Source of the DNA: Weeksellaceae bacterium
Lineage (GTDB): Bacteria; Bacteroidota; Bacteroidia; Flavobacteriales; Weeksellaceae
Length of the DNA stretch: 64,000 bases
Direction of reading: 5' to 3'
Assembly: GCA_019459455.1 (NCBI GenBank)
Contig: JAIBEX010000009.1
Coordinates: 372,001-436,000 of the forward strand
Shown: piece after piece, positions 1 to 8,117 of the stretch
How positions within the stretch are numbered: position 1 is the first letter of the stretch
Layout of the letters: each line of letters starts with the position of its first letter
Notes under the pieces: generated by a model
What the model was told of the DNA's origin: nothing
Databases searched by the model: none
What the model saw: only the letters and a program-made list of their open reading frames with translations
Program-made: the position numbers and the translations under genes

Positions 1-90
1 ATCGGCGGACCTTTCAAAAATCCGGCAGCATTTCAACAGTGCAATTCCTGTACAGTACAGGGTATTCTGCGTAGAGGCCAAATAAAATAA
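1..90 (+). CDS. C-terminal end of an unidentified protein (cut by window edge)
   Basis: Frame 1 is open from the first base and stops at TAA 88-90. It encodes a 29-residue tail containing the motif CNSC and a basic end (ILRRGQIK). The frame has no other stop and is followed about 20 bases later by a strong hairpin terminator, which fits the end of a plus-strand gene. I do not recognise the family from so little sequence. It could also be a chance open frame; the terminator is the main support. Confidence 0.4.
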   Translation: MGGPFKNPAAFQQCNSCTVQGILRRGQIK

Positions 91-110
91 ATTTATCAAT
101 AACAGAGCTC

Positions 111-134
111 AAAAACCGGTCGCTGACCGGTTTT
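111..134. terminator. Bidirectional intrinsic terminator
   Basis: Perfect 9-bp stem, AAAACCGGT (112-120) with ACCGGTTTT (126-134), loop CGCTG. T-runs on both strands suit it to end both the plus-strand gene to the left and the minus-strand gene that stops at 137. Confidence 0.75.
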
Positions 135-136
135 AT

Positions 137-1411
137 CTATTTGTAAAAAGCATCAAGGAAAATGAAAAATTCCTGCATTCGCAAAAGATTATTCGCCACA
201 AGATAAAGGAACATCAGCGCGAATATGCTCATAATCCCGGACAGGACCCTGGGTGAATCCCTGAAACTGTAAAGCAGCCACCCCAGCATGAGCGGCACAA
301 CAAAAATAAAATGTCCACCGTAAATATAAGAGGTGTGCAGACCAAATTTCAGCACGGCGTGAATTATGACATCTATTAAAAAAGAAAGCATCAGCATCTG
401 AGCCAGCTTGTTCCGGAAATTCCTCGCATAGGCCACAATCACCAAAATAAACAATACTCCGATAAAAATATAAGGCATCCAGCCGTTATACACATCCATG
501 AACAGGGCCTTATACTCAAAACCCTTTCTATTGTGGTAGTCCCTGATTACAAAACCGGGAAAAAGGATATTACCTCCCCAAAACCAAGAGGTGATCATAT
601 CCCAAACCGGAGTGATCTTTGGTTTGGAAAATTTATCGTACTGTTCACCTGTTTTGGCAAAAATCCTATGAACGTCAAAGTTCAGCCGGTTCAGATAGAG
701 CAAAACAAAGACAGCGACCGAAACCAAACCCCTCAAAATTGCATTGCCCAGCTTTTTCCAGTTGGCAAACAGCCCCTTTTCAAATAAAACAGGGATAAAA
801 ACCTTGGCGATATTTGTAATCGTAAGTCCTCCCACCGAAACCGCAGCCAAAGTAAGTGCCGCAGCAGGGATTTTTTGATCATTCCTGATCTTAAGCGCCG
901 TGTAATAATTGAAGAGTACCAACAGGAATAGCGTAAATGTATAGGTCTCCGGGGTAAAGGAGAGCAGGATGTTGGTGGTAAAAAAGGAGAAAAACAGCAC
1001 GATGAATACACTGAAACCACGCGGCAGCCTGATGATGTTTTTAAGATATTTGTACACCTGCACCTGGCTTAAACTGACTGTTACAATACTGCACCATGCC
1101 AGGAAGAGACGGAAATCTGCATCGTATCGGTCGCCTGAAACAAATTTAGCAACATTGCGTACCTGGTCGAAAAAATAGTTAGAGAGGGGGTGGCGCTCAA
1201 AACCACCACCAGTCATGACAATCGCACGGTTATCGAAACTGAAATAGGCATCCCAGGGAATCCGGTTGTCAAAGATGATCCGGTAATTGACCGCAATAAC
1301 TGACCCCAGGATTCCGTAACCTATAAGAAAACCGATAAAAAGAAGGGTTTCAGTCGCGTTGGAAGGGAAGACCAGTTTAAAGAAACCGGCCAGTTTATTT
1401 TTGAAGTTCAC
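137..1411 (-). CDS. Polytopic membrane protein, DUF6080-like (GT-C-like topology)
   Basis: A 424-residue integral membrane protein with about ten hydrophobic segments spread over its whole length, the first near residues 22-44. The first external loop carries an ERHP motif, and the C-terminal part has a conserved-looking YIYGGHFIFVVPL helix. This layout recalls GT-C glycosyltransferases and the Bacteroidota family DUF6080, but I see no proven catalytic signature, so the activity is unknown. It is read toward the terminator at 111-134 and lies downstream of selO on the same strand with a 33-base gap, so co-transcription is possible. The start at 1411 gives a basic N-terminus (MNFKNK) ahead of the first membrane helix, which is reasonable. 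Confidence 0.7.
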   Translation of the reverse strand: MNFKNKLAGFFKLVFPSNATETLLFIGFLIGYGILGSVIAVNYRIIFDNRIPWDAYFSFDNRAIVMTGGGFERHPLSNYFFDQVRNVAKFVSGDRYDADFRLFLAWCSIVTVSLSQVQVYKYLKNIIRLPRGFSVFIVLFFSFFTTNILLSFTPETYTFTLFLLVLFNYYTALKIRNDQKIPAAALTLAAVSVGGLTITNIAKVFIPVLFEKGLFANWKKLGNAILRGLVSVAVFVLLYLNRLNFDVHRIFAKTGEQYDKFSKPKITPVWDMITSWFWGGNILFPGFVIRDYHNRKGFEYKALFMDVYNGWMPYIFIGVLFILVIVAYARNFRNKLAQMLMLSFLIDVIIHAVLKFGLHTSYIYGGHFIFVVPLMLGWLLYSFRDSPRVLSGIMSIFALMFLYLVANNLLRMQEFFIFLDAFYK

Positions 1412-1444
1412 AGAACGTAATTTTTTTGCGAAAATACATCAAAA

Positions 1445-2986
1445 TCATGAACTGCACGACAGCATGGAGCATCCGGATACGCCCTCGTAGGTGGATGGAC
1501 GCTTTACTGAAAACTCAGGATAGATTTCCTGATAAGGATTCTGCAGCGCGTGAAGAAGTTTGCCCATCAGATCCTTTTTCCCCAAATTCAGTTCCTCAAT
1601 GGCTTCATACAGAAGATAGTTCCTCAAGAGGAAACAAGGATTTGTTTTTTTCATCAGCGCCTTCGAAGCCTCTGGCGAAATGGAGTTTAAATTCTTTCTT
1701 TCGTTATATTTCTTAATGAAATTTTCCAGCTCCTGAATCAGTTCCGGCGTCCGTGCCATATAGGAAACTTTATCAAAAAAACTTTCCCGCGCGGTGTCCT
1801 GCTCCAACCTTTCAAGTTCTGTGAAGAAGAGGGTATAGTCCAGTTTAAGCGCGACCATAAGTTTCTGCCAGTCCGTAAAAAAAACATCATCTCCTTCCAT
1901 CACCTTATCAAAACCGAACTTTGCGGCCATCATGCCGTCATGCTGTTCCCAAAAATACGAACTGTATTCATCCAGTGTTTGTTCCAGGAATTTTGTATCG
2001 TCTATAAGTGGGAAAAGTGCGTTCGCCAGCTGCCAGAGGTTCCACTGTGATACCTGCGGCTGTTTTCCGAAGGCATAGCGGCGGCCGGGCAAATCAGTAG
2101 TGTTCGACGTAAAATTGAGGTCGTACTCATCCAGCATGGAAAAAGGACCATAATCGATGGTCAGTCCGAGAATGGACATGTTATCGGTATTCATAACGCC
2201 GTGTACAAAACCCACCCGGAACCACTCCGACATGAGTTCGGCAGTTTTCTTACATACAGTGGTAAAGAAATCCCTGTATTTCTGAATACCCCCGGATTTT
2301 ATTTCCGGAAAGTAATTTTCTACAGTAAAATCCGTCAGTTTTTTCAACAACTCCGTTTCCTTTTGGGAAGAAATAAGTTCAAAGTGTCCGAATCTGAGGA
2401 AACTTTCGGCCGTCCGGATGACGACTGCACCTTTCTCCGCTTTGGGATTGCCGTCATACATCATATCCCGGATCACGTTCTCGCCCGTAAGGGCAAGGCT
2501 CAAAGCACGGGTGGTGGGAATCCCCAGATGGAACATGGCTTCGCTCATCATGTACTCACGTACAGAGGAACGAAGCACAGCGCGGCCGTCTGCCGACCGT
2601 GAATACGGAGTTGCTCCGGCTCCTTTCCACTGGATTTCGGTGGTCTTTCCTTCCCTATTTGCAATTTCTCCTGCAAAAATGGCGCGGCCATCGCCAAGCT
2701 GACCTGCCCAATTGCCGAACTGGTGCCCGGCGTACGCTGTGGCATAGGATACTATATTTTCAGGCAAATCATTGGCCACCAGAAAATTCAAATCATTTTC
2801 TTCAAAGGTTCCTAAACCGATTTCTTCTGAAAGTTTTCCATTAAAAAGAATAAGTTCCGGATTATTGAAACCTACAGGTTTTACAGATGAAAAAAGGACT
2901 TTAGGCGTCTGCCTCTGCCTTGTATTTCCTGAAAAATCGCCGGGAAAAAACTTGAGATATTGTTGGGTAATGTTTTGAAGGTTCAT
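1445..2986 (-). CDS. selO: Protein adenylyltransferase SelO (YdiU/UPF0061 family)
   Basis: SelO is a pseudokinase-fold enzyme that transfers AMP from ATP to Ser, Thr or Tyr of target proteins and is linked to oxidative stress. The 513-residue length fits the family. Diagnostic stretches are GHQFGNWAGQLGDGRA near residue 87, WKGAGATPYSRSADGRA, and the active-site region HGVMNTDNMS with DYGPF after it. The protein ends Cys-Ser-Ser, with Cys at the antepenultimate position where many eukaryotic SelO proteins carry selenocysteine; E. coli SelO also ends this way. The start at 2986 is supported by a -7-like box (TAATTTTA, 2991-2998) only four bases upstream, so the mRNA may be leaderless. Part of this 5' end is repeated at 3550-3625. 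Confidence 0.93.
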   Translation of the reverse strand: MNLQNITQQYLKFFPGDFSGNTRQRQTPKVLFSSVKPVGFNNPELILFNGKLSEEIGLGTFEENDLNFLVANDLPENIVSYATAYAGHQFGNWAGQLGDGRAIFAGEIANREGKTTEIQWKGAGATPYSRSADGRAVLRSSVREYMMSEAMFHLGIPTTRALSLALTGENVIRDMMYDGNPKAEKGAVVIRTAESFLRFGHFELISSQKETELLKKLTDFTVENYFPEIKSGGIQKYRDFFTTVCKKTAELMSEWFRVGFVHGVMNTDNMSILGLTIDYGPFSMLDEYDLNFTSNTTDLPGRRYAFGKQPQVSQWNLWQLANALFPLIDDTKFLEQTLDEYSSYFWEQHDGMMAAKFGFDKVMEGDDVFFTDWQKLMVALKLDYTLFFTELERLEQDTARESFFDKVSYMARTPELIQELENFIKKYNERKNLNSISPEASKALMKKTNPCFLLRNYLLYEAIEELNLGKKDLMGKLLHALQNPYQEIYPEFSVKRPSTYEGVSGCSMLSCSS

Positions 2987-3080
2987 GGTGTAAAATTAAG
3001 AAAAGTAAAAACAGCCGTGGATTTATCTGGAAAACGTTATAGTACGTTTGGTCAGGGGTCGGAGACTATCCGCAGCGCGA

Positions 3081-3452
3081 CTAATATTCAATATTCTCTT
3101 CTAATATTTTCACCGTTTCTCCATCATCAAAAGAATATTTGTAAACCAATTCATACCAATCTTTTCCATTAGAGGTGTTATAAATTATAATTACATCCCC
3201 CACATCCTTAATCTTCGCATCTATACATACCGCTCCGAAACTGGTATTTCTCTCCTCAAAATCTTTAATAATGGTATTTATTAAAAAATCTCTCATTGTA
3301 GTAGAATCCAATTTTTCGTCATATGTAACTAAATCAATCCATTCATTGTTTTTATATATTATTCCAAATGGCGCAAACTCTTTCAATTCTGTTAAGAATA
3401 TTTTTGCTCTACTTATAATATTGGAAACTCCGTGTATATAAATTTCTGACAT
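3081..3452 (-). CDS. AT-rich orphan protein, 123 aa, unknown function
   Basis: The frame is open upstream to 3560, but the stretch 3453-3560 translates to low-complexity basic sequence. I therefore place the start at ATG 3450-3452, giving a protein that begins MSEIYIHGVSNIISRAK. It has no signal peptide or membrane helix and looks like a small soluble alpha/beta protein rich in Ile, Asp and Glu, with a C-terminal part containing GKDWYELVYKYSFDDG. Base composition is visibly more AT-rich than in the flanking genes, a sign of recent acquisition. It lies between selO and a broken copy of the selO start. Size, acidity and composition resemble immunity proteins of polymorphic toxins, but this is inference; I recognise no family. 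Confidence 0.6.
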   Translation of the reverse strand: MSEIYIHGVSNIISRAKIFLTELKEFAPFGIIYKNNEWIDLVTYDEKLDSTTMRDFLINTIIKDFEERNTSFGAVCIDAKIKDVGDVIIIYNTSNGKDWYELVYKYSFDDGETVKILEENIEY

Positions 3453-3549
3453 TCTAATTATTTTTATCAATAACCTGGTTTTTACTTTCGCTCTGCAAAG
3501 TTTGACTTCGTCGATCTTCGATTTTCTGACTTTTCGATTTAACAAACAC

Positions 3550-3609
3550 TCATTCTTCATTCTCCTCTGAAACTTCTAAATTTTGTTTCGTGATGTTTTT
3601 AAGGTTCAT
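3550..3609 (-). pseudogene. Broken duplicate of the selO 5' end
   Basis: Reading minus from ATG at 3609, 19 codons precede a TGA at 3550-3552. The peptide starts MNLKNITKQNL, against MNLQNITQQYL for intact SelO at 2986. The upstream bases are also shared: TTAATTTTACCTCATGAAC here and TTAATTTTACACCATGAAC at selO. After about eleven codons the similarity ends. This is a truncated copy of the selO promoter and start, left by duplication or recombination. Confidence 0.7.
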
Positions 3610-3640
3610 GAGGTAAAATTAAGAAAGTAAAAAAAAGGGC

Positions 3641-3670
3641 ACAAAAAATCCTCCCAAAAAGGAGGATTTT
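3641..3670 (-). terminator. Intrinsic terminator of the ricT-gldH-PBP1A operon
   Basis: Ten-bp perfect stem, AAAATCCTCC (3645-3654) with GGAGGATTTT (3661-3670), loop CAAAAA, followed on the minus strand by a T-run. It lies just after the stop of the PBP1A gene at 3687. Confidence 0.85.
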
Positions 3671-3686
3671 GGAAAAATTGGTGGTT

Positions 3687-6074
3687 TTATTTATTAAAAT
3701 CGATGTCTTCTCCGGAGTTAAGCGTTTCATTTACGTTCTCCTCCTTCTTTCCGCCGGATTTCTTGGTTCCCGAATTTACGGGTTCTTCTTTCGTCGGATT
3801 CTTCAGGTCTTCAAGCGTCTGCAAAGGTCCATCATCTCCATAACCGCCGCTAAGGCCCTGCAAATCCTGACAGCCGTCCGTCCAGTCGGATGGTTTTACA
3901 AATTTATCATCAGGACTGATCGCCAGGGTCTTATCGGCCCAGACTTTTTTCATGTAAATGGCCCAGATCGGTAGTGCCATCCGTGCGCCCTGTCCTTCAC
4001 CTGTGCTTCGGAAGTGGGTCGCCCGGTCTTCCCAGCCTACCCAGACTCCGGTAGACAGATTTGGGGTGATTCCCATGAACCAACCGTCGGAATTGTTTTG
4101 TGTCGTCCCTGTTTTACCTGCAATCTCCACCGCCTTGCTGATGCCTCTTCTTCCCAGTTCTCCTGAAGCGGTACCGAATTGAGCTACACCCTTCATAAGT
4201 TCAATCATGGTGTAGGCATATTTTTCGTTCATTACTTCCCTTTCCACACTTTCGACTTCTTTGATTACCCGTCCGTTGGCATCTTCTATACGCCAGATCA
4301 TCTCCGGTTTCATATAGTTTCCATAGTTGGCGAAAGTACTGTAGGCACCCAACATCTCGTAAATGGTGATATCCGATGATCCCAAGGCTATGGCATATTC
4401 GTTAGGCATCTCCTCCGTAACACCAAGATCTCTTGCGGTCTGAATCACTTTTTTAGGGCTCGTCATCTCAATAAGCCGTACCGCCACGGGGTTCTTGGAA
4501 TGCGCCAGTGCATCTTTCAAAGCTAAAGTTCCTCCGGAGCCTTCAACCGTCCAGGTTCCCTTTCTGTACGTGGCATTGGAGACCTGTGAACATGGGGTCA
4601 TTCCTAGATTCATTATGGCGGTGGCATACACAAAGGGTTTAAAGGTGGATCCCACCTGTCTTTTACCCTGCTTGATATGGTCATACTGAAAATGCTGCCA
4701 GTTGATGCCTCCTACCCAGGCCTTAATTTCTCCGGTTCCGGGAACCATGGACATTAAACCTGCCTGTGCAATCTGTTTGTGGTACCTGATGGAATCCCAT
4801 GGAGACATCTCCACTTCTTCCTCGCCCTGCCAGGTAAAGCGCGACATCTTGGTCGGTATCCTGAAATCGAGCAATATGGAATCCTCCGAAACTCCGGCGG
4901 CTTTCAGTTGCTTGTAGCGCCCTGTACGCCTTACCGCAGACATCATAATTCCATCAATCTCTTTCTTGTCAATAAAATAGAAAGGAGCATCTTTTCTGCC
5001 TCTTTGCTCCCGGTCAAAACTGGCCTGAAGCTCGGTCATATGTTCTTTAATGGATTCCTCAGCATACTTTTGCATTTTTGAATCCAGGGTAATGTAAATC
5101 TTGAGTCCGTCCTTAAAAAGGTTCAGGGTCTTACCTGTTTTCTTCTCATAATCCTGAAGGTATTTTTCAATCTCCTTTCTCAAATGGAATTTATAGTAAG
5201 CGGAATATCCTTCATCAATCGATTTCACCGGCTGATAGTCCAGAACTACAGGGTGGTCTACTGCCTTGTCATAAGTAGCCTGATCCAGGTACCCAGTCTT
5301 AAGCATCTGGCTTAGAACGACATCCCTTCTTTGCTTTGCCCTTTCGGGGTTCCGCTTGGGGTTGTTTTTTACCGGATTTTCAAGCATCGCCACAAACATA
5401 GCCGCCTCGGGCAGGGTCAGTTTCTTGGTGGTCTTGTTGAAGTAGATCCTTGAAGCCATCTCGATCCCGTTCGCATTATACAGGAAGTCAAATTTGTTAA
5501 GATAGAGCTGAATGATTTCTTCCTTGGTATATCTTTTCTCCAGACTGACCGCAACAACCCATTCCTTAAGTTTCTGAAAACCCCTTTTTATCTTGTTGGA
5601 AGCAGGATCGGGTGTAAACAGAAGCTTGGCCAACTGCTGCGTTATGGTGGAGCCTCCACCGCGGTCACCGCCGTAAACTACGGCACGTGCAACTGCCTGA
5701 AGGTCAATTCCTGAGTGCTCCTTGAAACGTTCATCTTCCTTTGCCTGTAAAGCGTAAACGAGGTACGGAGGCAAATCTGCGAAGGTCACCGGCTGCGTTT
5801 TCTCTTTCTCAAACTTCCCCAGGAGCACATCGTCTGCAGAGTAAATCTCTGAAGCTACATAAATGTCGGGATTGTCCAGCTCTTTCACCTCGGGCATCTC
5901 GCCCAAGAAACCCTGCGACACAGAGAAAAAGAGTGCAGCGATGCCTATAACTAGCAACACAAGTCCCATCCAAACGAACTTCACCCATTTCTTCCAGCCT
6001 CTGTTCCTCGTTTTTTTTGGGGGAAGCGGAAAGGTCTTCTGAGCCTGGCCTCCTTTATTTTTTTTGACGTCCAT
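3687..6074 (-). CDS. Penicillin-binding protein 1A (bifunctional glycosyltransferase/transpeptidase)
   Basis: A class A PBP that polymerises lipid II into glycan strands and cross-links the peptides, acting in the periplasm while anchored in the inner membrane. The 795-residue protein has a basic cytoplasmic tail, one membrane anchor near residues 33-54, then a GT51 domain with EDERFKEHSGID and GGGSTITQQLAK. The transpeptidase domain carries the active-site motif GSTFKPF (SxxK), then SKN and KTGTT. The C-terminus is low-complexity and charged. It is the last gene of the operon: gldH stops nine bases upstream and a terminator follows. Linkage with ricT and gldH is characteristic of flavobacteria. 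It may partner with elongation or division machinery; the sequence does not say which. Confidence 0.93.
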   Translation of the reverse strand: MDVKKNKGGQAQKTFPLPPKKTRNRGWKKWVKFVWMGLVLLVIGIAALFFSVSQGFLGEMPEVKELDNPDIYVASEIYSADDVLLGKFEKEKTQPVTFADLPPYLVYALQAKEDERFKEHSGIDLQAVARAVVYGGDRGGGSTITQQLAKLLFTPDPASNKIKRGFQKLKEWVVAVSLEKRYTKEEIIQLYLNKFDFLYNANGIEMASRIYFNKTTKKLTLPEAAMFVAMLENPVKNNPKRNPERAKQRRDVVLSQMLKTGYLDQATYDKAVDHPVVLDYQPVKSIDEGYSAYYKFHLRKEIEKYLQDYEKKTGKTLNLFKDGLKIYITLDSKMQKYAEESIKEHMTELQASFDREQRGRKDAPFYFIDKKEIDGIMMSAVRRTGRYKQLKAAGVSEDSILLDFRIPTKMSRFTWQGEEEVEMSPWDSIRYHKQIAQAGLMSMVPGTGEIKAWVGGINWQHFQYDHIKQGKRQVGSTFKPFVYATAIMNLGMTPCSQVSNATYRKGTWTVEGSGGTLALKDALAHSKNPVAVRLIEMTSPKKVIQTARDLGVTEEMPNEYAIALGSSDITIYEMLGAYSTFANYGNYMKPEMIWRIEDANGRVIKEVESVEREVMNEKYAYTMIELMKGVAQFGTASGELGRRGISKAVEIAGKTGTTQNNSDGWFMGITPNLSTGVWVGWEDRATHFRSTGEGQGARMALPIWAIYMKKVWADKTLAISPDDKFVKPSDWTDGCQDLQGLSGGYGDDGPLQTLEDLKNPTKEEPVNSGTKKSGGKKEENVNETLNSGEDIDFNK

Positions 6075-6083
6075 AAGATTAAA

Positions 6084-6548
6084 TTATGGTTTTGTTTTTT
6101 CTATTTTAATACCTAAATCCTCTATACCCGGCAAAGTATCATTCCGCATTGCCTGTATGATTCCAATCTTATACGTTCCGTTTGCAGGAAACCTGTAATT
6201 CGTGCGGTACGGAAAATGCACTTCCTTTGTCTCGCCAAAACCTGTCCCAATCCATTCTCCGTTGGGTTTTGCAAGAATATAATTCACTGTATCGGTCTCC
6301 ACTTTTTTACTTTTCACATGGGTTACGTTTACGATGAACCGAATGTTGCTGTAAGGATAATTGCTGTTATTCCTCACCACAAATATAATATTTTTGGGGT
6401 TCTGAGAATCACTGATCTCAAAGTTAAACTGTTGCTCGGCTTTCTTGTTCCACTGCCCGTCCAGGCTGAGGGTCTGCACATCTTCTGCCGACGAATTACA
6501 CCCGATCAGCATCCATACAACGCTGGACAGCATTAAAATCTTATGCAT
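6084..6548 (-). CDS. gldH: Gliding motility lipoprotein GldH
   Basis: GldH is a lipoprotein first defined as required for gliding in Flavobacterium johnsoniae; homologues also occur in non-gliding Bacteroidota. The frame is open to 6773, but that extension is an Arg/Lys/Thr-rich shadow of the ricT tail. The ATG at 6546-6548 gives a clean lipoprotein signal, MHKILMLSSVVWMLIGC, with the lipidated Cys at residue 17, then a beta-rich domain of about 137 residues. The first eight bases overlap the ricT stop (ATGCATAA), which implies translational coupling. Position between ricT and the PBP gene matches the conserved flavobacterial order and supports the identification. Confidence 0.9.
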   Translation of the reverse strand: MHKILMLSSVVWMLIGCNSSAEDVQTLSLDGQWNKKAEQQFNFEISDSQNPKNIIFVVRNNSNYPYSNIRFIVNVTHVKSKKVETDTVNYILAKPNGEWIGTGFGETKEVHFPYRTNYRFPANGTYKIGIIQAMRNDTLPGIEDLGIKIEKTKP

Positions 6549-7854
6549 CGGTGTCACGTTTTGGGGGTGATTTCTTCTGGAATTTCTTTTTGTTGGGGTT
6601 AGGCGTTTGATTTTCCCGGTTCTGCTTGTTTTCAGGTTTAGCGGTCTGGATTTTATTCTGTTTGTTTTCGGGATTCTGCTTCCGGTTTTTATTGTCCTGC
6701 GCCTGGCGGTTATCCTGGCCCTGGCGGTTGTCAGGTTTCCTGCCACGGCTTTTACCGCGGTTTTTGACCTCAAAGCGGTCTACACTGTTTTCCTGTATAA
6801 GGTCTGTATTCTTCGCAAACACTTCCGGCGAAGCGGCTTTCATCTCCTCTAACGGTTTTGCTTTCTCGCCTTTTTTGTTTTGGGCAATCATGGTCTTCAC
6901 ATCAGCAATTTCCAAATCATACCATGCAACGGAATGGTCCATGTAGGCAAACCACATTTTTTTCTTGAAGACATCAATCTTGATGCAGAAGGCCCTGCCT
7001 TTTTCAGTATCAAGCGTTGTGGATGTGGAAGGGAAATCATGAAGGGCATCCAGATAACTGTCTAGTTCATAGTTCAGACAGCATTTTAACTTACCGCACT
7101 GCCCTGCCAGTTTCTGAGGATTGATGCTTAACTGCTGATAACGTGCAGCGTTTGTGTTTACAGACCTGAAATCGGTAAGCCAGGTAGAGCAGCAAAGTTC
7201 GCGCCCACAAGAGCCGATGCCTCCGATTTTGGCAGCTTCCTGGCGGAAACCAATCTGTTTCATGTCGATTTTGGTACGGAAGGTTCCGGCAAACTCTTTA
7301 ATTAACTGTCTGAAATCCACCCGGTTTTCTGCGGTGTAATAAAAGGTAACTTTACCGTTGTCCCCCTGGAATTCTACGTCGGTGATTTTCATATCGAGCC
7401 GTAAATGCTGTGCAATCTTTCGCGCCTGCACTTTCGTAGGCTCTTCTTTGTTCCTGGCTTCCTGCCAGGTTTCAACATCTTTTGGGTTGGCCAGGCGGTA
7501 TATTTTCAATACGTTCTCCTCAGAAAAATTCTTTTTCTTCATCTGAACCTTCACCAACTCTCCGGTGAGGCTTACGACCCCCACATCATGTCCCGGACTG
7601 GATTCTACTGTAACGATGCTTCCAATGTGAAGCGGTAAACTGTTTAAGTTTTTATAGAAACACTTTCTGTCATTTTTGAATCTAACTTCAACCAAATCAC
7701 ACTTTTGGGCAGTGGGATTATGGACATTTGAAAGCCAGTCAAAAACACTTAATTTATAGCTATTACCACAGGTATCAACACTTTCACAGCCGTTCGCGGA
7801 TTTTGTTCCGCAGTTATGAGCAGAATCTCCGGATGTTTTGCATCCACAACTCAT
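6541..7854 (-). CDS. ricT: RicT-like protein (PSP1 C-terminal domain)
   Basis: Homologue of RicT/YaaT, in Bacillus a subunit of the Ric complex that binds Fe-S clusters and affects mRNA processing and development; the role in Bacteroidota is not established. The 437-residue protein has five Cys in its first 29 residues (3, 5, 15, 23, 29). The PSP1 domain follows, with the signature stretches GSCGRELCCSTWL and GQCGKLKCCLNYELD. The last 90 or so residues are a Lys/Asn/Gln/Arg-rich disordered tail with repeats such as DNRQGQDNRQAQDN, possibly RNA-binding. It heads the operon with gldH and PBP1A. A TAAATTTG box at 7884-7891 is a good promoter candidate. Confidence 0.88.
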   Translation of the reverse strand: MSCGCKTSGDSAHNCGTKSANGCESVDTCGNSYKLSVFDWLSNVHNPTAQKCDLVEVRFKNDRKCFYKNLNSLPLHIGSIVTVESSPGHDVGVVSLTGELVKVQMKKKNFSEENVLKIYRLANPKDVETWQEARNKEEPTKVQARKIAQHLRLDMKITDVEFQGDNGKVTFYYTAENRVDFRQLIKEFAGTFRTKIDMKQIGFRQEAAKIGGIGSCGRELCCSTWLTDFRSVNTNAARYQQLSINPQKLAGQCGKLKCCLNYELDSYLDALHDFPSTSTTLDTEKGRAFCIKIDVFKKKMWFAYMDHSVAWYDLEIADVKTMIAQNKKGEKAKPLEEMKAASPEVFAKNTDLIQENSVDRFEVKNRGKSRGRKPDNRQGQDNRQAQDNKNRKQNPENKQNKIQTAKPENKQNRENQTPNPNKKKFQKKSPPKRDTDA

Positions 7855-7883
7855 ATATTCGGTTTTAAAATTTATTTAATCTG

Positions 7884-7891
7884 CAAATTTA
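7884..7891 (-). promoter_or_regulatory. Predicted -7 box of the ricT operon
   Basis: TAAATTTG on the minus strand fits the Bacteroidota -7 consensus TAnnTTTG and ends 29 bases before the ricT ATG. A -33 element is not clear. Confidence 0.5.
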
Positions 7892-8085
7892 GAATAATTT
7901 TTATATCCCGACTTACAATCTATTTTTATTTTGGATCCTGAACTTTACTCCTGCCTTTTAAAAAAAATTCCTTCACCAGAATCCAGGGTATTAATTGTGT
8001 CTGAATTTTATTTCATACATAGTTTATTATTTGTGAAATCCTTATAAATATTAAGAAATATTAACATGTATATCTAAATAAATTA

Positions 8086-8093
8086 TATATTTG
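8086..8093 (+). promoter_or_regulatory. Predicted -7 box of the fadL-like/SGNH operon
   Basis: TATATTTG matches TAnnTTTG, in an AT-rich region 24 bases before the ATG at 8118. I see no TTG at the expected -33 distance. Confidence 0.5.
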
Positions 8094-8117
8094 AACCACA
8101 ATTATTAACCGCTATTT

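Noticed and set aside
6549-6773. 75-residue N-terminal extension of gldH
   Set aside because: Basic low-complexity shadow of the ricT tail; the lipoprotein signal starts at 6548.
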